A stretch of 64,000 nt of DNA. Origin: Chromatiales bacterium (GTDB lineage: Bacteria > Pseudomonadota > Gammaproteobacteria > Steroidobacterales > GCA-2729495). This document shows positions 1 to 8,991 of the stretch, piece by piece (position 1 is the stretch's first letter; every line of letters begins with the position of its first letter). A program made the translations under genes and the position numbers. The stretch is from NCBI GenBank assembly GCA_016789845.1, contig JAEUQA010000045.1:23766-87765 (forward strand), written 5' to 3'. Below the pieces are notes generated by a model. That model made no database searches. It saw only the letters and a program-made list of their open reading frames with translations, and had not been told where the DNA came from.

Positions 1-74
1 GCAAGCCGCTGCGCGAGGGCACCGGCATCTACGACATCGGGTTCTTCGAGTCCCCGCCGCCCAGCCTGGCCTGA
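1..74 (+). CDS. 3' end of an unidentified CDS
   Basis: The frame open from the left edge ends at a TGA at 72-74 and gives a tail of 23 residues ending FFESPPPSLA. The reading is plausible because it stops 43 bases before the murI start on the same strand, so the two may be co-transcribed. The fragment is too short to assign a family. Confidence 0.4.
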   Translation, partial: KPLREGTGIYDIGFFESPPPSLA

Positions 75-117
75 TGCGCCTTGCCGACGGCCGGGAGAAT
101 CTCCGCTGGCGAGAGAA

Positions 118-1023
118 GTGAACGACCCGGACGAAGGCCCGATTGGTGTCTTCGATTCCGGCGTCGGCGGGCTGTCGGTATGGCGGGAGATCGTGCGGGC
201 CCTGCCCCACGAGGACACGATCTATTTCGCTGACCAGGTCCATGTGCCCTACGGGCCCCGCGGCGAGATCGAGATCCGCGGCTTCTGCGACGTCATCGCG
301 CGCTACCTGCTCGACCGCGGCTGCAAGGCCCTGGTGGTCGCCTGCAACACGGCCTCGGCCGCCGCCCTGAAGCACCTCCGCGACACCCTGCCGGGCATCC
401 CGACCATCGGCATGGAACCGGCGGTGAAGCCGGCGGTGGCGCTGACGAAGAATGGCGTGGTGGGCATCATGGCCACGCCGGCCACGTTCCAGGGCCGGCT
501 CTTCCAGGCGACGGCCGGGCGCCATGCGACCGGCATCCGGCTGGTCAACCAGGTGTGTGACGGGCTGGCCGAGCATGTGGAAGCCGGGGATCTCGGGGGT
601 CCCGATACGGAGGCACTCCTGCGCCGCTGCCTGGCTCCTATTCTCGAGGCGGGCGCGGACACCATCGTCCTGGCCTGCAGCCACTATCCTTTCGTCATCG
701 ACACGATTCGCCGCATCGCCGGCCCGGGCGTGGCGGTGATCGACCCGGCGCCGGCCATCGCCCGGCACCTGGGCGACGTGCTCGCCCGGCACGGCCTGAG
801 CGGGCGGGAGCCGCGGCCGGGCGAGCACCGCTTCGTGACGAGCGGCGATCCAGGACGCTTCTCGGCGGCGCTCGCGCGCCTGGCCGGGGTTCAATCGCCC
901 GTCGAAGCGGTCCGCTGGAGCTCGGGCGCGCTCAGGCCGGCAGGGCCGCCTGGGCCGGGGCGATCAGGCCAGCTGCGGCCTGGCGGGCGGCGCCCTCGCC
1001 GGCGCGGGCGAGGTTCCGGTTGA
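118..1023 (+). CDS. murI: Glutamate racemase
   Basis: Makes D-glutamate for peptidoglycan by interconverting L- and D-glutamate in the cytoplasm. The N-terminal DSGVGGLSV motif and two catalytic-cysteine motifs, VACNTASA (about residue 78) and ACSHYPF (about residue 190), match the family; CSHYP replaces the commoner CTHYP. GTG at 118 is used because the conserved IGVFDSGVGG begins nine residues later. The last 30 residues are a Gly/Pro/Arg-rich tail read antisense through the 3' end of the convergent leuA gene. Without them the protein is about 271 residues, the normal family length, so the tail probably reflects loss of the original stop. Confidence 0.93.
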   Translation: MNDPDEGPIGVFDSGVGGLSVWREIVRALPHEDTIYFADQVHVPYGPRGEIEIRGFCDVIARYLLDRGCKALVVACNTASAAALKHLRDTLPGIPTIGMEPAVKPAVALTKNGVVGIMATPATFQGRLFQATAGRHATGIRLVNQVCDGLAEHVEAGDLGGPDTEALLRRCLAPILEAGADTIVLACSHYPFVIDTIRRIAGPGVAVIDPAPAIARHLGDVLARHGLSGREPRPGEHRFVTSGDPGRFSAALARLAGVQSPVEAVRWSSGALRPAGPPGPGRSGQLRPGGRRPRRRGRGSG

Positions 1024-2647
1024 TGCCCGCGACGATGGCGCGAATGGACGCGGTCACGATGTTCGGGTCCATCCCCGCGCCGAAGGTGCTGCCGGGAATG
1101 CGGTCGACGGCCAGCTCCACGATCGCGAGCGCGCGGGAGTCTGCGCCCTGCCCGAGCGAGCGTTCCTCCCAGGACAGGATCTTCACCGGCATGCGCAGCG
1201 CATCGATCACGGCGTCGATCGGACCATTGCCCTCTCCGTCTGCCTCGATCCTGCGGCTGCCCCAGCCGATGGTCAGCCGGACGCCCTGCCGCGCACCCCG
1301 CTCGAAGAGGTGATGCCCCACATAGCGGACTGGTTCCGGCCGCTCCAGGTACTCGGCGGCGAAGAGGCGCCAGATCTCGTCGGCCGAAACCTCGCTGCCG
1401 GTGGCTTCGGCCTGGCGCTGGACGGTGCCGCTGAACTCGATCTGCATCCGCCGGGGCATCACCACCCCCCGTGACATCTCCAGCAGGTAGGCGACGCCGC
1501 CCTTGCCGGACTGGCTGTTCACCCGCACCAGGGAGTCGTAGGTCCGGCCGAGATCCGCGGGGTCGACGGGCAGGTAGGGGACATTCCAGGAGGCATCTCC
1601 CGCCTGGGCCGCCATGCCCTTGCGGATGGCGTCCTGATGCGAGCCGGAGAAGGCGGTGAAGACCAGGTCACCGGCGTAGGGGTGGCGCGGGTGCACGGGC
1701 AGCCGGGTGCACTCCTCGCAGGCCCGGGCGATGGCGTTGATGTCCGGGAAAGCGAGGCCCGGGTCGATGCCCTGGGTGCGGAGATTGAGCGCGAGGGTCA
1801 CGAGGTCCACGTTGCCCGTGCGCTCACCGTTGCCAAAGAGGCAGCCCTCCACCCGCTCGGCGCCGGCCATGAGGGCGAGCTCGGCGGCTGCCACGGCACT
1901 GCCCCGGTCGTTGTGGGGATGAACGCTGATGACCACGGAGTCCCGGCCGGCGAGATTGCGGTGCATCCACTCGATCTGGTCCGCATAGACGTTCGGCGTG
2001 GCGACCTCGACGGTCGCCGGCAGGTTCAGGATCACCTTGCGCTCCGGCGTGGCGCCCCAGGCCTCGGCCACGGCGTCGCAGATCTCCTTCGAGAACTCGA
2101 GTTCCGTGGCCGAGAAGTTCTCCGGGCTGTACTCCAGGACCCATTCGGTTTCCGGTTGGGCGGCGCAGAGCTCGCGGATGAGACGTACGCTCTCCACGGC
2201 CATCGCGACGACCTCCTCCCGGCTCATGCCGAACACCGTCTCCCGGAACACGGGCGAGGTGGCGGTGTAGACGTGGACTATGGCCCGCCGGGCGCCCCGC
2301 AGCGACTCGACGGTGCGGCGGATGAGCGGCTCCCGGGCCTGGGTCAGGACGCCGATGGTCACGTCGGCAGGAATGTGGCCCTCCTCGATGAGGGACCGGA
2401 CGAAGTCGAATTCCGTCCGGGACGCGGCCGGGAAGGCCACCTCGATCTCCTTGAACCCGATCGCGCAGAGCATGCGGAACATGCGCAGCTTGCGCTCCGG
2501 ACCCATGGGCTCGAAGAGCGCCTGGTTGCCGTCCCGCAGGTCCGTGCTGAGCCAGGTGGGGGCGGAACTGATGACGTTGCCCGGCCAGCGGCGGTCGGGC
2601 AGGGCAACGGGGGGAAAGGCGCGGTAGCGGCGCTGGCCGGGGGGCAT
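932..2647 (-). CDS. leuA: 2-isopropylmalate synthase, type 2
   Basis: First committed step of leucine synthesis: condenses acetyl-CoA with 2-oxoisovalerate in the cytoplasm. The 571 residues and the N-terminus (FPPVALPDRRWP, then LSTDLRDGNQAL) fit the long type-2 LeuA also seen in actinobacteria. The metal-binding HPHNDRG and the GNGERTGNVDL loop are intact, and the C-terminal part is the allosteric LeuA dimer domain. It diverges from an Lrp-type regulator across 163 bp and converges on murI with a 92 bp overlap. Leucine genes are common Lrp targets, so control by the neighbour is plausible but not shown. Confidence 0.95.
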   Translation of the reverse strand: MPPGQRRYRAFPPVALPDRRWPGNVISSAPTWLSTDLRDGNQALFEPMGPERKLRMFRMLCAIGFKEIEVAFPAASRTEFDFVRSLIEEGHIPADVTIGVLTQAREPLIRRTVESLRGARRAIVHVYTATSPVFRETVFGMSREEVVAMAVESVRLIRELCAAQPETEWVLEYSPENFSATELEFSKEICDAVAEAWGATPERKVILNLPATVEVATPNVYADQIEWMHRNLAGRDSVVISVHPHNDRGSAVAAAELALMAGAERVEGCLFGNGERTGNVDLVTLALNLRTQGIDPGLAFPDINAIARACEECTRLPVHPRHPYAGDLVFTAFSGSHQDAIRKGMAAQAGDASWNVPYLPVDPADLGRTYDSLVRVNSQSGKGGVAYLLEMSRGVVMPRRMQIEFSGTVQRQAEATGSEVSADEIWRLFAAEYLERPEPVRYVGHHLFERGARQGVRLTIGWGSRRIEADGEGNGPIDAVIDALRMPVKILSWEERSLGQGADSRALAIVELAVDRIPGSTFGAGMDPNIVTASIRAIVAGINRNLARAGEGAARQAAAGLIAPAQAALPA

Positions 2648-2753
2648 GGTCGGGGCTCCTGGAACGGTGGCTGAGCCGTCAATCTAACGATCGGGGGCCG
2701 GCTGGGGATTGCGAAGATGGCTTCAGGATGCTTATTTGTGAAAACGATTTACC

Positions 2754-2783
2754 ACAGATTGCAGAATTCTTGGCAGAATCTGT
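2754..2783. promoter_or_regulatory. Inverted repeat between leuA and the Lrp-type gene, candidate operator
   Basis: A perfect 7 bp inverted repeat, ACAGATT (2754-2760) and AATCTGT (2777-2783), is separated by 16 bp. The direct repeat GCAGAAT at 2761 and 2774 lies inside it. The element ends 27 bases before the ATG of the Lrp-type regulator in an AT-richer stretch of the divergent region. Autoregulation by the adjacent regulator is inference. Confidence 0.4.
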
Positions 2784-2810
2784 CGAGATGGTTGGATCAG
2801 GAGCAACCAC

Positions 2811-3281
2811 ATGACCCTCGACCGCTACGATCGCCGGATCCTGGAGCTGCTCCAGGAGAGTTCCCAGCTCAGCAACCAGGAACTGGCGGAGCGCATCGGC
2901 CTGTCACCGTCGCCCTGCCTGCGGCGCGTCCGGGCGCTGGAGCAGGGCGGCTTCATCACCGGCTACCGGGCCCTGGTGGACGCCCGCAAGCTCGGGCTCA
3001 CCCTGCTGGCCCTCGTGCACATCGCCATGGACCGGCACACACCCGACCGCTTCGCCAACTTCGAGAAGCAGGTGGCCCGGCTCCCGGAAGTCCTCGAGTG
3101 CCTGCTCATCACCGGCCAGGAGGCCGACTACCAGCTCAAGGTGATCGTCAGGGACATGGACGCCTACCAGGCGCTGCTGCTGAACAAGATCACCCGCATC
3201 GAGGGAGTCACGGGCGTGCACTCCAGCTTCGTCCTGCGCACGGTGATCGATCGCACGGCCTTGCCCTTGCCGCCGGAGTAG
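2811..3281 (+). CDS. Lrp/AsnC family transcriptional regulator
   Basis: Feast/famine regulator of 156 residues. The N-terminal winged helix-turn-helix (LDRYDRRILELLQE, then LSNQELAERIGLSPSPCLRRV) fills residues 3-50. The C-terminal RAM/effector domain ends in a typical GVTGVHSSFVLRTVID strand. Proteins of this size bind DNA as dimers or octamers and usually sense amino acids. It is transcribed divergently from leuA, which suggests leucine or branched-chain control. The effector cannot be read from sequence. Confidence 0.93.
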   Translation: MTLDRYDRRILELLQESSQLSNQELAERIGLSPSPCLRRVRALEQGGFITGYRALVDARKLGLTLLALVHIAMDRHTPDRFANFEKQVARLPEVLECLLITGQEADYQLKVIVRDMDAYQALLLNKITRIEGVTGVHSSFVLRTVIDRTALPLPPE

Positions 3282-3304
3282 CAAGCCGCCCTATACTTTT
3301 GGCC

Positions 3305-3946
3305 ATGCACCGGCACGCACCAGCGCAACTCGGGCTCCTCGCTGCCATGGCGCTGACGCTGGCTGGCAGCCTGCTGCCGGCGAGGGCATCGGTCACCCCC
3401 GGCAACCCCACGGACGGCGTGGTGGAGGCCAACCCGGCGCAGCCCATCACGGACTTCGAGCTGACTGACCACAACGGCAAGCCCTTCCGCCTGAGCCGGC
3501 TGCAGGGCCGCCCGGTGCTCGTCTTCTTCGGCTTCACGAACTGTCCCGTGGCCTGTCCGGCCGCCATGGGCCGGCTGCTGGCGGCCAGCCGATCAGCTGA
3601 TCCCGCGGTGCGCGAAGCCCGGGTCGTGATGATCAGCACCGATGGGGAACGCGATACCCCGGCGGTGATGAAGCAGTACCTGGCCCGCCTGTCGCCGGAC
3701 TTCATCGGACTTACCGGCCCGCCGAAGGAGGTCGGAAGGATCGCCGCGCAGTTCTCCGCGGTCTTCTTCCGGGGGCGGGCCGCGGACGAGTCCGGCAATT
3801 ACCTCGTGGAGCACACGACCCAGATCTATCTCCTGGACCGGGCCGGCCGCCTGCGCGCCACCTTCTTCGATGCTCCCGTGGATACGCTGGCCCGCGTGAC
3901 CGGAGCAGTAGCCGCCGAACAACCGGCTTCACATAACCCCCGGTAA
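3305..3946 (+). CDS. SCO1/SenC family copper chaperone
   Basis: Periplasmic thioredoxin-fold copper chaperone of 213 residues. ATG at 3305 opens a signal peptide ending near LLPARA. The copper-binding CxxxC is in GFTNCPVACPAAM, and the third ligand is the His of VEHTTQIYLLD. The frame stays open upstream of 3305, but that part is antisense-quality sequence overlapping the Lrp gene. SCO proteins normally mature the CuA site of cytochrome oxidase. Here the gene lies 119 bp upstream of a copper radical oxidase fusion on the same strand, so supplying copper to that enzyme is a reasonable inference. Confidence 0.88.
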   Translation: MHRHAPAQLGLLAAMALTLAGSLLPARASVTPGNPTDGVVEANPAQPITDFELTDHNGKPFRLSRLQGRPVLVFFGFTNCPVACPAAMGRLLAASRSADPAVREARVVMISTDGERDTPAVMKQYLARLSPDFIGLTGPPKEVGRIAAQFSAVFFRGRAADESGNYLVEHTTQIYLLDRAGRLRATFFDAPVDTLARVTGAVAAEQPASHNPR

Positions 3947-4065
3947 TCCGGCCAGGAAGCTGCCGGAAGTGGCGCCCGGGTCTGGACAGGAGGCGGGCGG
4001 CTGACGCTATGCTCTCGCCAAGGGCCAGCAATAGGCCTCACTGTAGAAGAAGCATAGCGATCCTC

Positions 4066-7000
4066 ATGACGCGAATCCCTGCGCTCCCGGGGCTTCTGCT
4101 CGGCCTCGCCCTGGCGGCCGGTCTCGCCCGCGCCGATAACGTCAATGGCGCCTGGTCGAACGTCCATGACTGGCCGCTCATCCCGGTTCACGCCGTGCTG
4201 TTGCCTGACGAGCGGGTCCTGTCCTACGGCAGTTCCGCCAATGGCCTGCAGGGCGGGCGATTCATCTATGACGTCTGGGACCAGCAGGCCGGCGGCCTTG
4301 CCGGCGGCCACCTGACCCTCCCCAACCAGACAGTGACGGACATCTTCTGCAGCTCGCAGGTCGTGCTGCCCGGCGGGGATGTCTTCATCGCCGGTGGCGA
4401 CGTGTGGAACGGCAGCCAGGTGCTGAACAGCGCGAACCCCAACACGAACCTGTTCCGCCTGTCCAACAACACGCTCACCACGCAGAACAACATGAACCGG
4501 GCGCGCTGGTATTCCACGGCGACTGTCCTGACCAACGGCGAGGTCTACGTGCAGGGTGGCACCTCCGGCACCGACCGGCCGGAGGTTCGCCAGTCCAACG
4601 GCACGTTCCGGTTGCTCACCGGGGCAAACACCTCGAGCTACGACTTCATGTATCCGCGCAACTGGGTGGCCCCGAGCGGCCTCGTCTTCGGCTACGACAG
4701 TGGCGGCAAGATGTACACGGTGAACCCGACGGGCACGGGCACCTTCACCAGCAGGGGTACCTTCACGGGGCCGACCGGCAATGACGCCAGCGCCGTCATG
4801 TTCCGGCCCGGGCGCATCCTGCAGTTCGGTGGCAACTCGAACCAGGCCCGCATCATCGACATCACGGGCACCAATCCCGTCGTGACAACTACTGGCAACC
4901 TGCTGAGGAAGCGCGTGCTCGTGAACGCGACCGTATTGCCGGACGGTCGCGTGCTCGCCACGGGCGGCAGCGGCGTCTGGAACAGCAAGACGGATGTGAC
5001 GAACTACGCGGAGATCTGGAATCCGAACACCGGCGTGTGGACCCAGCACTCCAGTGGCGTAAAGGCCCGGCTGTACCACTCGATGGCACTGCTACTGCCG
5101 GATGCCAGCGTGCTGGTGGGCGGAGGTGGCGCCAACAGTCCGACGACCAGCCTCCCCGAGAACAACACGAACGTCGAGGTGTACTACCCGCCATACCTGT
5201 ACTCGGTTGGCGGCGGGTTTGCATCCCGCCCGGCCATCACGGGAGTTCAGAACAGCATGACCATCGGGGAGACTTTTCCGGTGGACTGGACCGGCACCGG
5301 CTCCATCAGCCGGGTCACCCTGATCAAGACCGGCTCGGTCACCCACAGCTGGAACATGGACCAGCGCTTCGTCGAGGCGACGTTCAGGCAGAGCGGCGAC
5401 CGGGTCATGGTCCAGGCGCCGACCCGGGCCGCGGACGCGCCTCCGGGCTTCTACATCCTGTTCCTGCTGAACGCGGCCGGCACACCCTCGGTGGGCAGGA
5501 TCGTGGAGATCCCGGTCGCTGCCACCCCGAATCCGGCCATCACCCCGGTGCTGGCGCCACCGGGCAACCAGTCCGGCCCGCAGGGCACGCCAGTCAGCCT
5601 GCAACTCTCCGCCACGGACCCCAACGGCGACGACCTTGGCTACGCGGCCACTGGCCTGCCAGCGGGACTGTCCATCAACCCGCTCACGGGGCTGATCGCC
5701 GGCACGCCCACGACCCCGGGCAGCTACAACGTCGTGGTGGCCGCCAGCGACGGCGTGAACACCGCTACCGCCAACCTCGTCTGGCAGATCTCCCAGATCG
5801 ACCCACTGGTGCTCGCGCCGCTGCCGCAACCCGCGCCGGTCGTGCACGGCTCCACGGTCAGCTTCTCCGGCATCGTCAGTAACGGAGTCATCCCGCAGTT
5901 CCGCTGGTATTTCGACGACGGCACGCCGGAAACCGCCTGGTCCAGCTCGCCGGCGATCGAGCATGTGTTCGCGCAGCCCGGCGTCTACTACGTCACCCTC
6001 ACCGTGACGGACAGCCGGGGTGGGCAGCAGTTCAGCACGATCCCGGTGACGGTGCACTTCCCGCTGACCGCGCTGGCTCCGGCATCGTCCGGCAACCTGG
6101 CATACGGAGCGCCCGGCGGCGCCACTGACCGGCTCTGGGTGGTCAACCAGGACAACAACTCCGTCAGCGTGTTCAACGCGGCGAACAACGCGCGGGTGGC
6201 GGAGATTCCAGTCCAACTGGCGCCCCGCGCGGTCGCGATCGCGCCGGACGGCTCCGTCTGGGTCACCAACAGGCAATCGGCGTCGATCAGCGTCATCGAT
6301 CCGGTCGCGCTGACGGTCAGCGCCACGGTCCCCCTCCCGCGGGGCTCCCAGCCCTTCGGCCTGGTCTTCGCGCCTGGCGGGAGCGCGGGCTATGTGGTCC
6401 TCGAGGGCCTCGGGAAGGTACTGAAGCTATCCGTGGCCTCGCGCCAGGTGCTGGACGAGGCAGATGTGGGCCCGCATCCGCGCCACGCCTCGGTGTCCGG
6501 CGACGGCGCGACGTTGTACGTGTCGCGCTTCATCACGCCCCCGCTGCCCGGCGAGGACACCGCGGTCGTACAACCCGGTACGGCGGGTGGCGAGGTGGTC
6601 GAACTGGCGACCGGCGACCTGCAGGTGGTGAGGACCATCGCCCTCCGGCACCTGTCGGTGCCCGATACCGCGATCCAGGGCAGCGGCGTGCCGAACTACC
6701 TTGGGCCCGCGGTGATCTCGCCGGACGGCACCCAGGCGTTCGTCCCCTCGAAGCAGGACAACATCCGGCGGGGCACCCTGCGCAGCGGCCTGAACCTCAA
6801 CTTCCAGAACACGGTCCGCGCCATTACCTCCAGGCTCGACCTGGTCGCTGACACCGAGGATCTCGGCCGGAGGATCGATCACGACAATGCCAGCGTCACC
6901 AGTGCCATCGCTTTCGACAGGCTCGGCGTGTATGCCTTCGCCGCTCTGGAGACGAGCCGCGAGGTGGCCGTCGTGTCGGCCCACACGGGCATCGAGGTCC

Positions 7001-8244
7001 TGCGGGTGGACGTCGGGCGGGCGCCCCAGGGCCTGCTCGTTTCCCCGGACGGCACCCGCCTCTACGTCAGCAACTTCATGGACCGTACCGTCGACGTGTT
7101 CGACCTGTCGCCACTGGTGGTCGACGGGATCGCCAGCGTGCCCCGCCTGGCCACCTTGCAGTCGGTGACTGGCGAAGTGCTGGCACCCACAGTCCTCCTG
7201 GGCAAGCAGCTGTTCTACGACGCCCGGGACCCGCGGCTGGCCCTGGACCGCTACATGAGCTGTGCGACGTGCCACAACGACGGCGGCGCCGACGGGCGCG
7301 TGTGGGACATTACCGGCATGGGCGAGGGCCTGCGCAACACGATCAGCCTGCGGGGACGCGCTGCCGGCCAGGGTTTCCTGCACTGGAGCAACAACTTCGA
7401 TGAACTGCAGGATTTCGAGGGCCAGATCCGCGCCCTGGCCGGCGGCACCGGCCTGATGAGCGATGCGGCCTTCAACTCAGGCACGCGCAGCCAGCCGCTC
7501 GGCATTCCGAAGGCCGGGCTGAGCGCGGATTTGGACGCGCTCGCGGCCTATGTGGCCTCCCTGGCCTCCTTCGATCCGAGCCCCGCGCGGAACAGCGATG
7601 GCAGCCTCACGGCCGAAGCCGTGCAGGGGCGGGAGATCTTTGCGCAGCGGAATTGCGCGGCCTGCCACGGCGGCGCTGCCTTTACGACCAGCGGTCCCGG
7701 AACCCTCGTGGATGTCGGCACGCTCAAGGCAGCCAGCGGCCAGCGCCTGGGCGGCCCGCTCACGGGTATCGACGTGCCGACGCTCCGGGACGTGTGGGCG
7801 ACTGCCCCGTACCTGCATGACGGTTCTGCGCCCTCCCTGGGCGCGGCTATCCAGGCTCACGCTCCCGTGCCCGCGGGCGATCTGCAGGCGCTCGCGGCCT
7901 ATGTGGAGCAGATCGGTAGCGACGAAGGCGAGGCGCCCGTGGCCGATCAGGACGGGGACGGAATCGTCGACGCCCTGGACAACTGCATGCTGGTGCCGAA
8001 CCCGGCCCAGTGCGACTCGGATGCCGACGGCTACGGGAATCGCTGCGACGCAGACCTGAGCAACAACGGCACCACCAACGCCCAGGACACTGCCCTGTTC
8101 CGCGCGCAGCTGGGCCAGCCGAGCGTGGCCCCGACCTACAACCCGGCCGACCTGAACTGCAGCGGGAGTGTGAACGCACAGGACACCGTGCTGTTCCGCA
8201 GCCTGCTCGGCCAGCCACCAGGGCCTTCCGGCCTCAAGCCCTGA
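4066..8244 (+). CDS. Secreted galactose-oxidase-type copper radical oxidase fused to a dihaem cytochrome and dockerin-like repeats
   Basis: Modular exported protein of 1392 residues. ATG at 4066 opens a signal peptide cleaved near residue 23. Residues 24-385 form a kelch propeller and about 385-485 the DUF1929 cap of galactose/glyoxal oxidases. All five fungal copper-radical residues can be matched: Cys95 (DIFCSSQ), Tyr149 (ARWYSTA), Tyr337-His338 (RLYHSM) and His427 (VTHSWNMDQR). Then come an Ig-like domain (about 490-580), a PKD domain (590-670), a YVTN-type propeller (675-1030), and a MauG/peroxidase-like region with CATCH at 1066, CAACH at 1197 and the motif PTLRDVWATAPYLHDGS. A Ca-binding-like DQDGDGIVDALD and two dockerin-like repeats (N-AQDT-LFR) close the chain. 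The substrate is unknown. Confidence 0.85.
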   Translation: MTRIPALPGLLLGLALAAGLARADNVNGAWSNVHDWPLIPVHAVLLPDERVLSYGSSANGLQGGRFIYDVWDQQAGGLAGGHLTLPNQTVTDIFCSSQVVLPGGDVFIAGGDVWNGSQVLNSANPNTNLFRLSNNTLTTQNNMNRARWYSTATVLTNGEVYVQGGTSGTDRPEVRQSNGTFRLLTGANTSSYDFMYPRNWVAPSGLVFGYDSGGKMYTVNPTGTGTFTSRGTFTGPTGNDASAVMFRPGRILQFGGNSNQARIIDITGTNPVVTTTGNLLRKRVLVNATVLPDGRVLATGGSGVWNSKTDVTNYAEIWNPNTGVWTQHSSGVKARLYHSMALLLPDASVLVGGGGANSPTTSLPENNTNVEVYYPPYLYSVGGGFASRPAITGVQNSMTIGETFPVDWTGTGSISRVTLIKTGSVTHSWNMDQRFVEATFRQSGDRVMVQAPTRAADAPPGFYILFLLNAAGTPSVGRIVEIPVAATPNPAITPVLAPPGNQSGPQGTPVSLQLSATDPNGDDLGYAATGLPAGLSINPLTGLIAGTPTTPGSYNVVVAASDGVNTATANLVWQISQIDPLVLAPLPQPAPVVHGSTVSFSGIVSNGVIPQFRWYFDDGTPETAWSSSPAIEHVFAQPGVYYVTLTVTDSRGGQQFSTIPVTVHFPLTALAPASSGNLAYGAPGGATDRLWVVNQDNNSVSVFNAANNARVAEIPVQLAPRAVAIAPDGSVWVTNRQSASISVIDPVALTVSATVPLPRGSQPFGLVFAPGGSAGYVVLEGLGKVLKLSVASRQVLDEADVGPHPRHASVSGDGATLYVSRFITPPLPGEDTAVVQPGTAGGEVVELATGDLQVVRTIALRHLSVPDTAIQGSGVPNYLGPAVISPDGTQAFVPSKQDNIRRGTLRSGLNLNFQNTVRAITSRLDLVADTEDLGRRIDHDNASVTSAIAFDRLGVYAFAALETSREVAVVSAHTGIEVLRVDVGRAPQGLLVSPDGTRLYVSNFMDRTVDVFDLSPLVVDGIASVPRLATLQSVTGEVLAPTVLLGKQLFYDARDPRLALDRYMSCATCHNDGGADGRVWDITGMGEGLRNTISLRGRAAGQGFLHWSNNFDELQDFEGQIRALAGGTGLMSDAAFNSGTRSQPLGIPKAGLSADLDALAAYVASLASFDPSPARNSDGSLTAEAVQGREIFAQRNCAACHGGAAFTTSGPGTLVDVGTLKAASGQRLGGPLTGIDVPTLRDVWATAPYLHDGSAPSLGAAIQAHAPVPAGDLQALAAYVEQIGSDEGEAPVADQDGDGIVDALDNCMLVPNPAQCDSDADGYGNRCDADLSNNGTTNAQDTALFRAQLGQPSVAPTYNPADLNCSGSVNAQDTVLFRSLLGQPPGPSGLKP

Positions 8245-8385
8245 GGCGGCCGCCATGGGCGCGCCCCGCCGTGGCCCTTGTGCACCGCGGGTTTGACCGG
8301 GCGCCGTTACCGGCGCACAGTCCCCCGGCACGGCTGACATTTCTCAACCGTCAACGGCCAGGGATGGCGCACAGGAGAAACTCCC

Positions 8386-8991
8386 ATGTTCAAGCTCCCG
8401 CATGCCCTGATCGCCGCCCTGCTGCTCGCGATGGCGCCCCTCGCCCAGGGTGCCGTGATCGTCTACACCGCCGACCTGAGCGGCCCGGCAGAGTCACCGC
8501 CCAACGCCTCGCCCGGCACCGGATTTGCCCAGGTGATCTACGACTCCGTGGGCCAGACCCTGACCATCTCCGCCAGCTTCCAGGATCTTGTGGGCCCGAC
8601 CACCGTCGCGCACATCCACTGCTGCACGGCGACTCCGTTGACAGACAACGTCGGCGTGGCGGTGACGCCCGGAACGCTGCCCGGCTTCCCGGTGGGTGTG
8701 ACGTCGGGCAGTTACGACCCCGTCGTGATCGATCTCACCGCCACGGCGAGCTACACGGCCGGCTTCCTCACTAACTTTGGGGGCGGAACCCCGGCCGGCG
8801 CCGAGGCCGCCCTGATCGCCGGCATGAATGGCGACACGGCCTACTTCAACATCCACAGCAGCGTGTTCCCCGCTGGCGAGATCCGCGGGTTCCTCGCGCC
8901 GATACCGCTGCCTGCGGGGGCCTGGCTGCTGGCTTCGGCCGTTGCCGTGCTCGCGCCCCTGCGGAGGCGTGTGCTCAGGCCACGATCATGA
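8386..8991 (+). CDS. CHRD-domain exported protein with a PEP-CTERM-like tail
   Basis: 201 residues. A signal peptide (to about LAQGA) is followed by a CHRD domain, a fold first named from chordin, with the typical VAHIHCC and GEIRGFL segments. The C-terminus is IPLPAGAWLLASAVAVLAPL followed by RRR: a short motif, a hydrophobic helix and a basic end. That is the layout of VPLPA/PEP-CTERM exosortase signals, so the protein is probably processed and surface-displayed. It follows the copper oxidase fusion by 141 bp on the same strand. Its 3' end overlaps the convergent thioesterase gene by 17 bp. Confidence 0.8.
   Translation: MFKLPHALIAALLLAMAPLAQGAVIVYTADLSGPAESPPNASPGTGFAQVIYDSVGQTLTISASFQDLVGPTTVAHIHCCTATPLTDNVGVAVTPGTLPGFPVGVTSGSYDPVVIDLTATASYTAGFLTNFGGGTPAGAEAALIAGMNGDTAYFNIHSSVFPAGEIRGFLAPIPLPAGAWLLASAVAVLAPLRRRVLRPRS

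Noticed and set aside
1637..2674. Long plus-strand open frame opposite leuA
   Set aside because: Antisense shadow of a clearly conserved gene in G+C-rich DNA; its protein is low-complexity and matches nothing. Many similar frames were discarded for the same reason.
2717..3304. N-terminal extension of the SCO gene back to 2717
   Set aside because: The upstream part runs in another frame through the Lrp-type gene, and the signal peptide begins at 3305.
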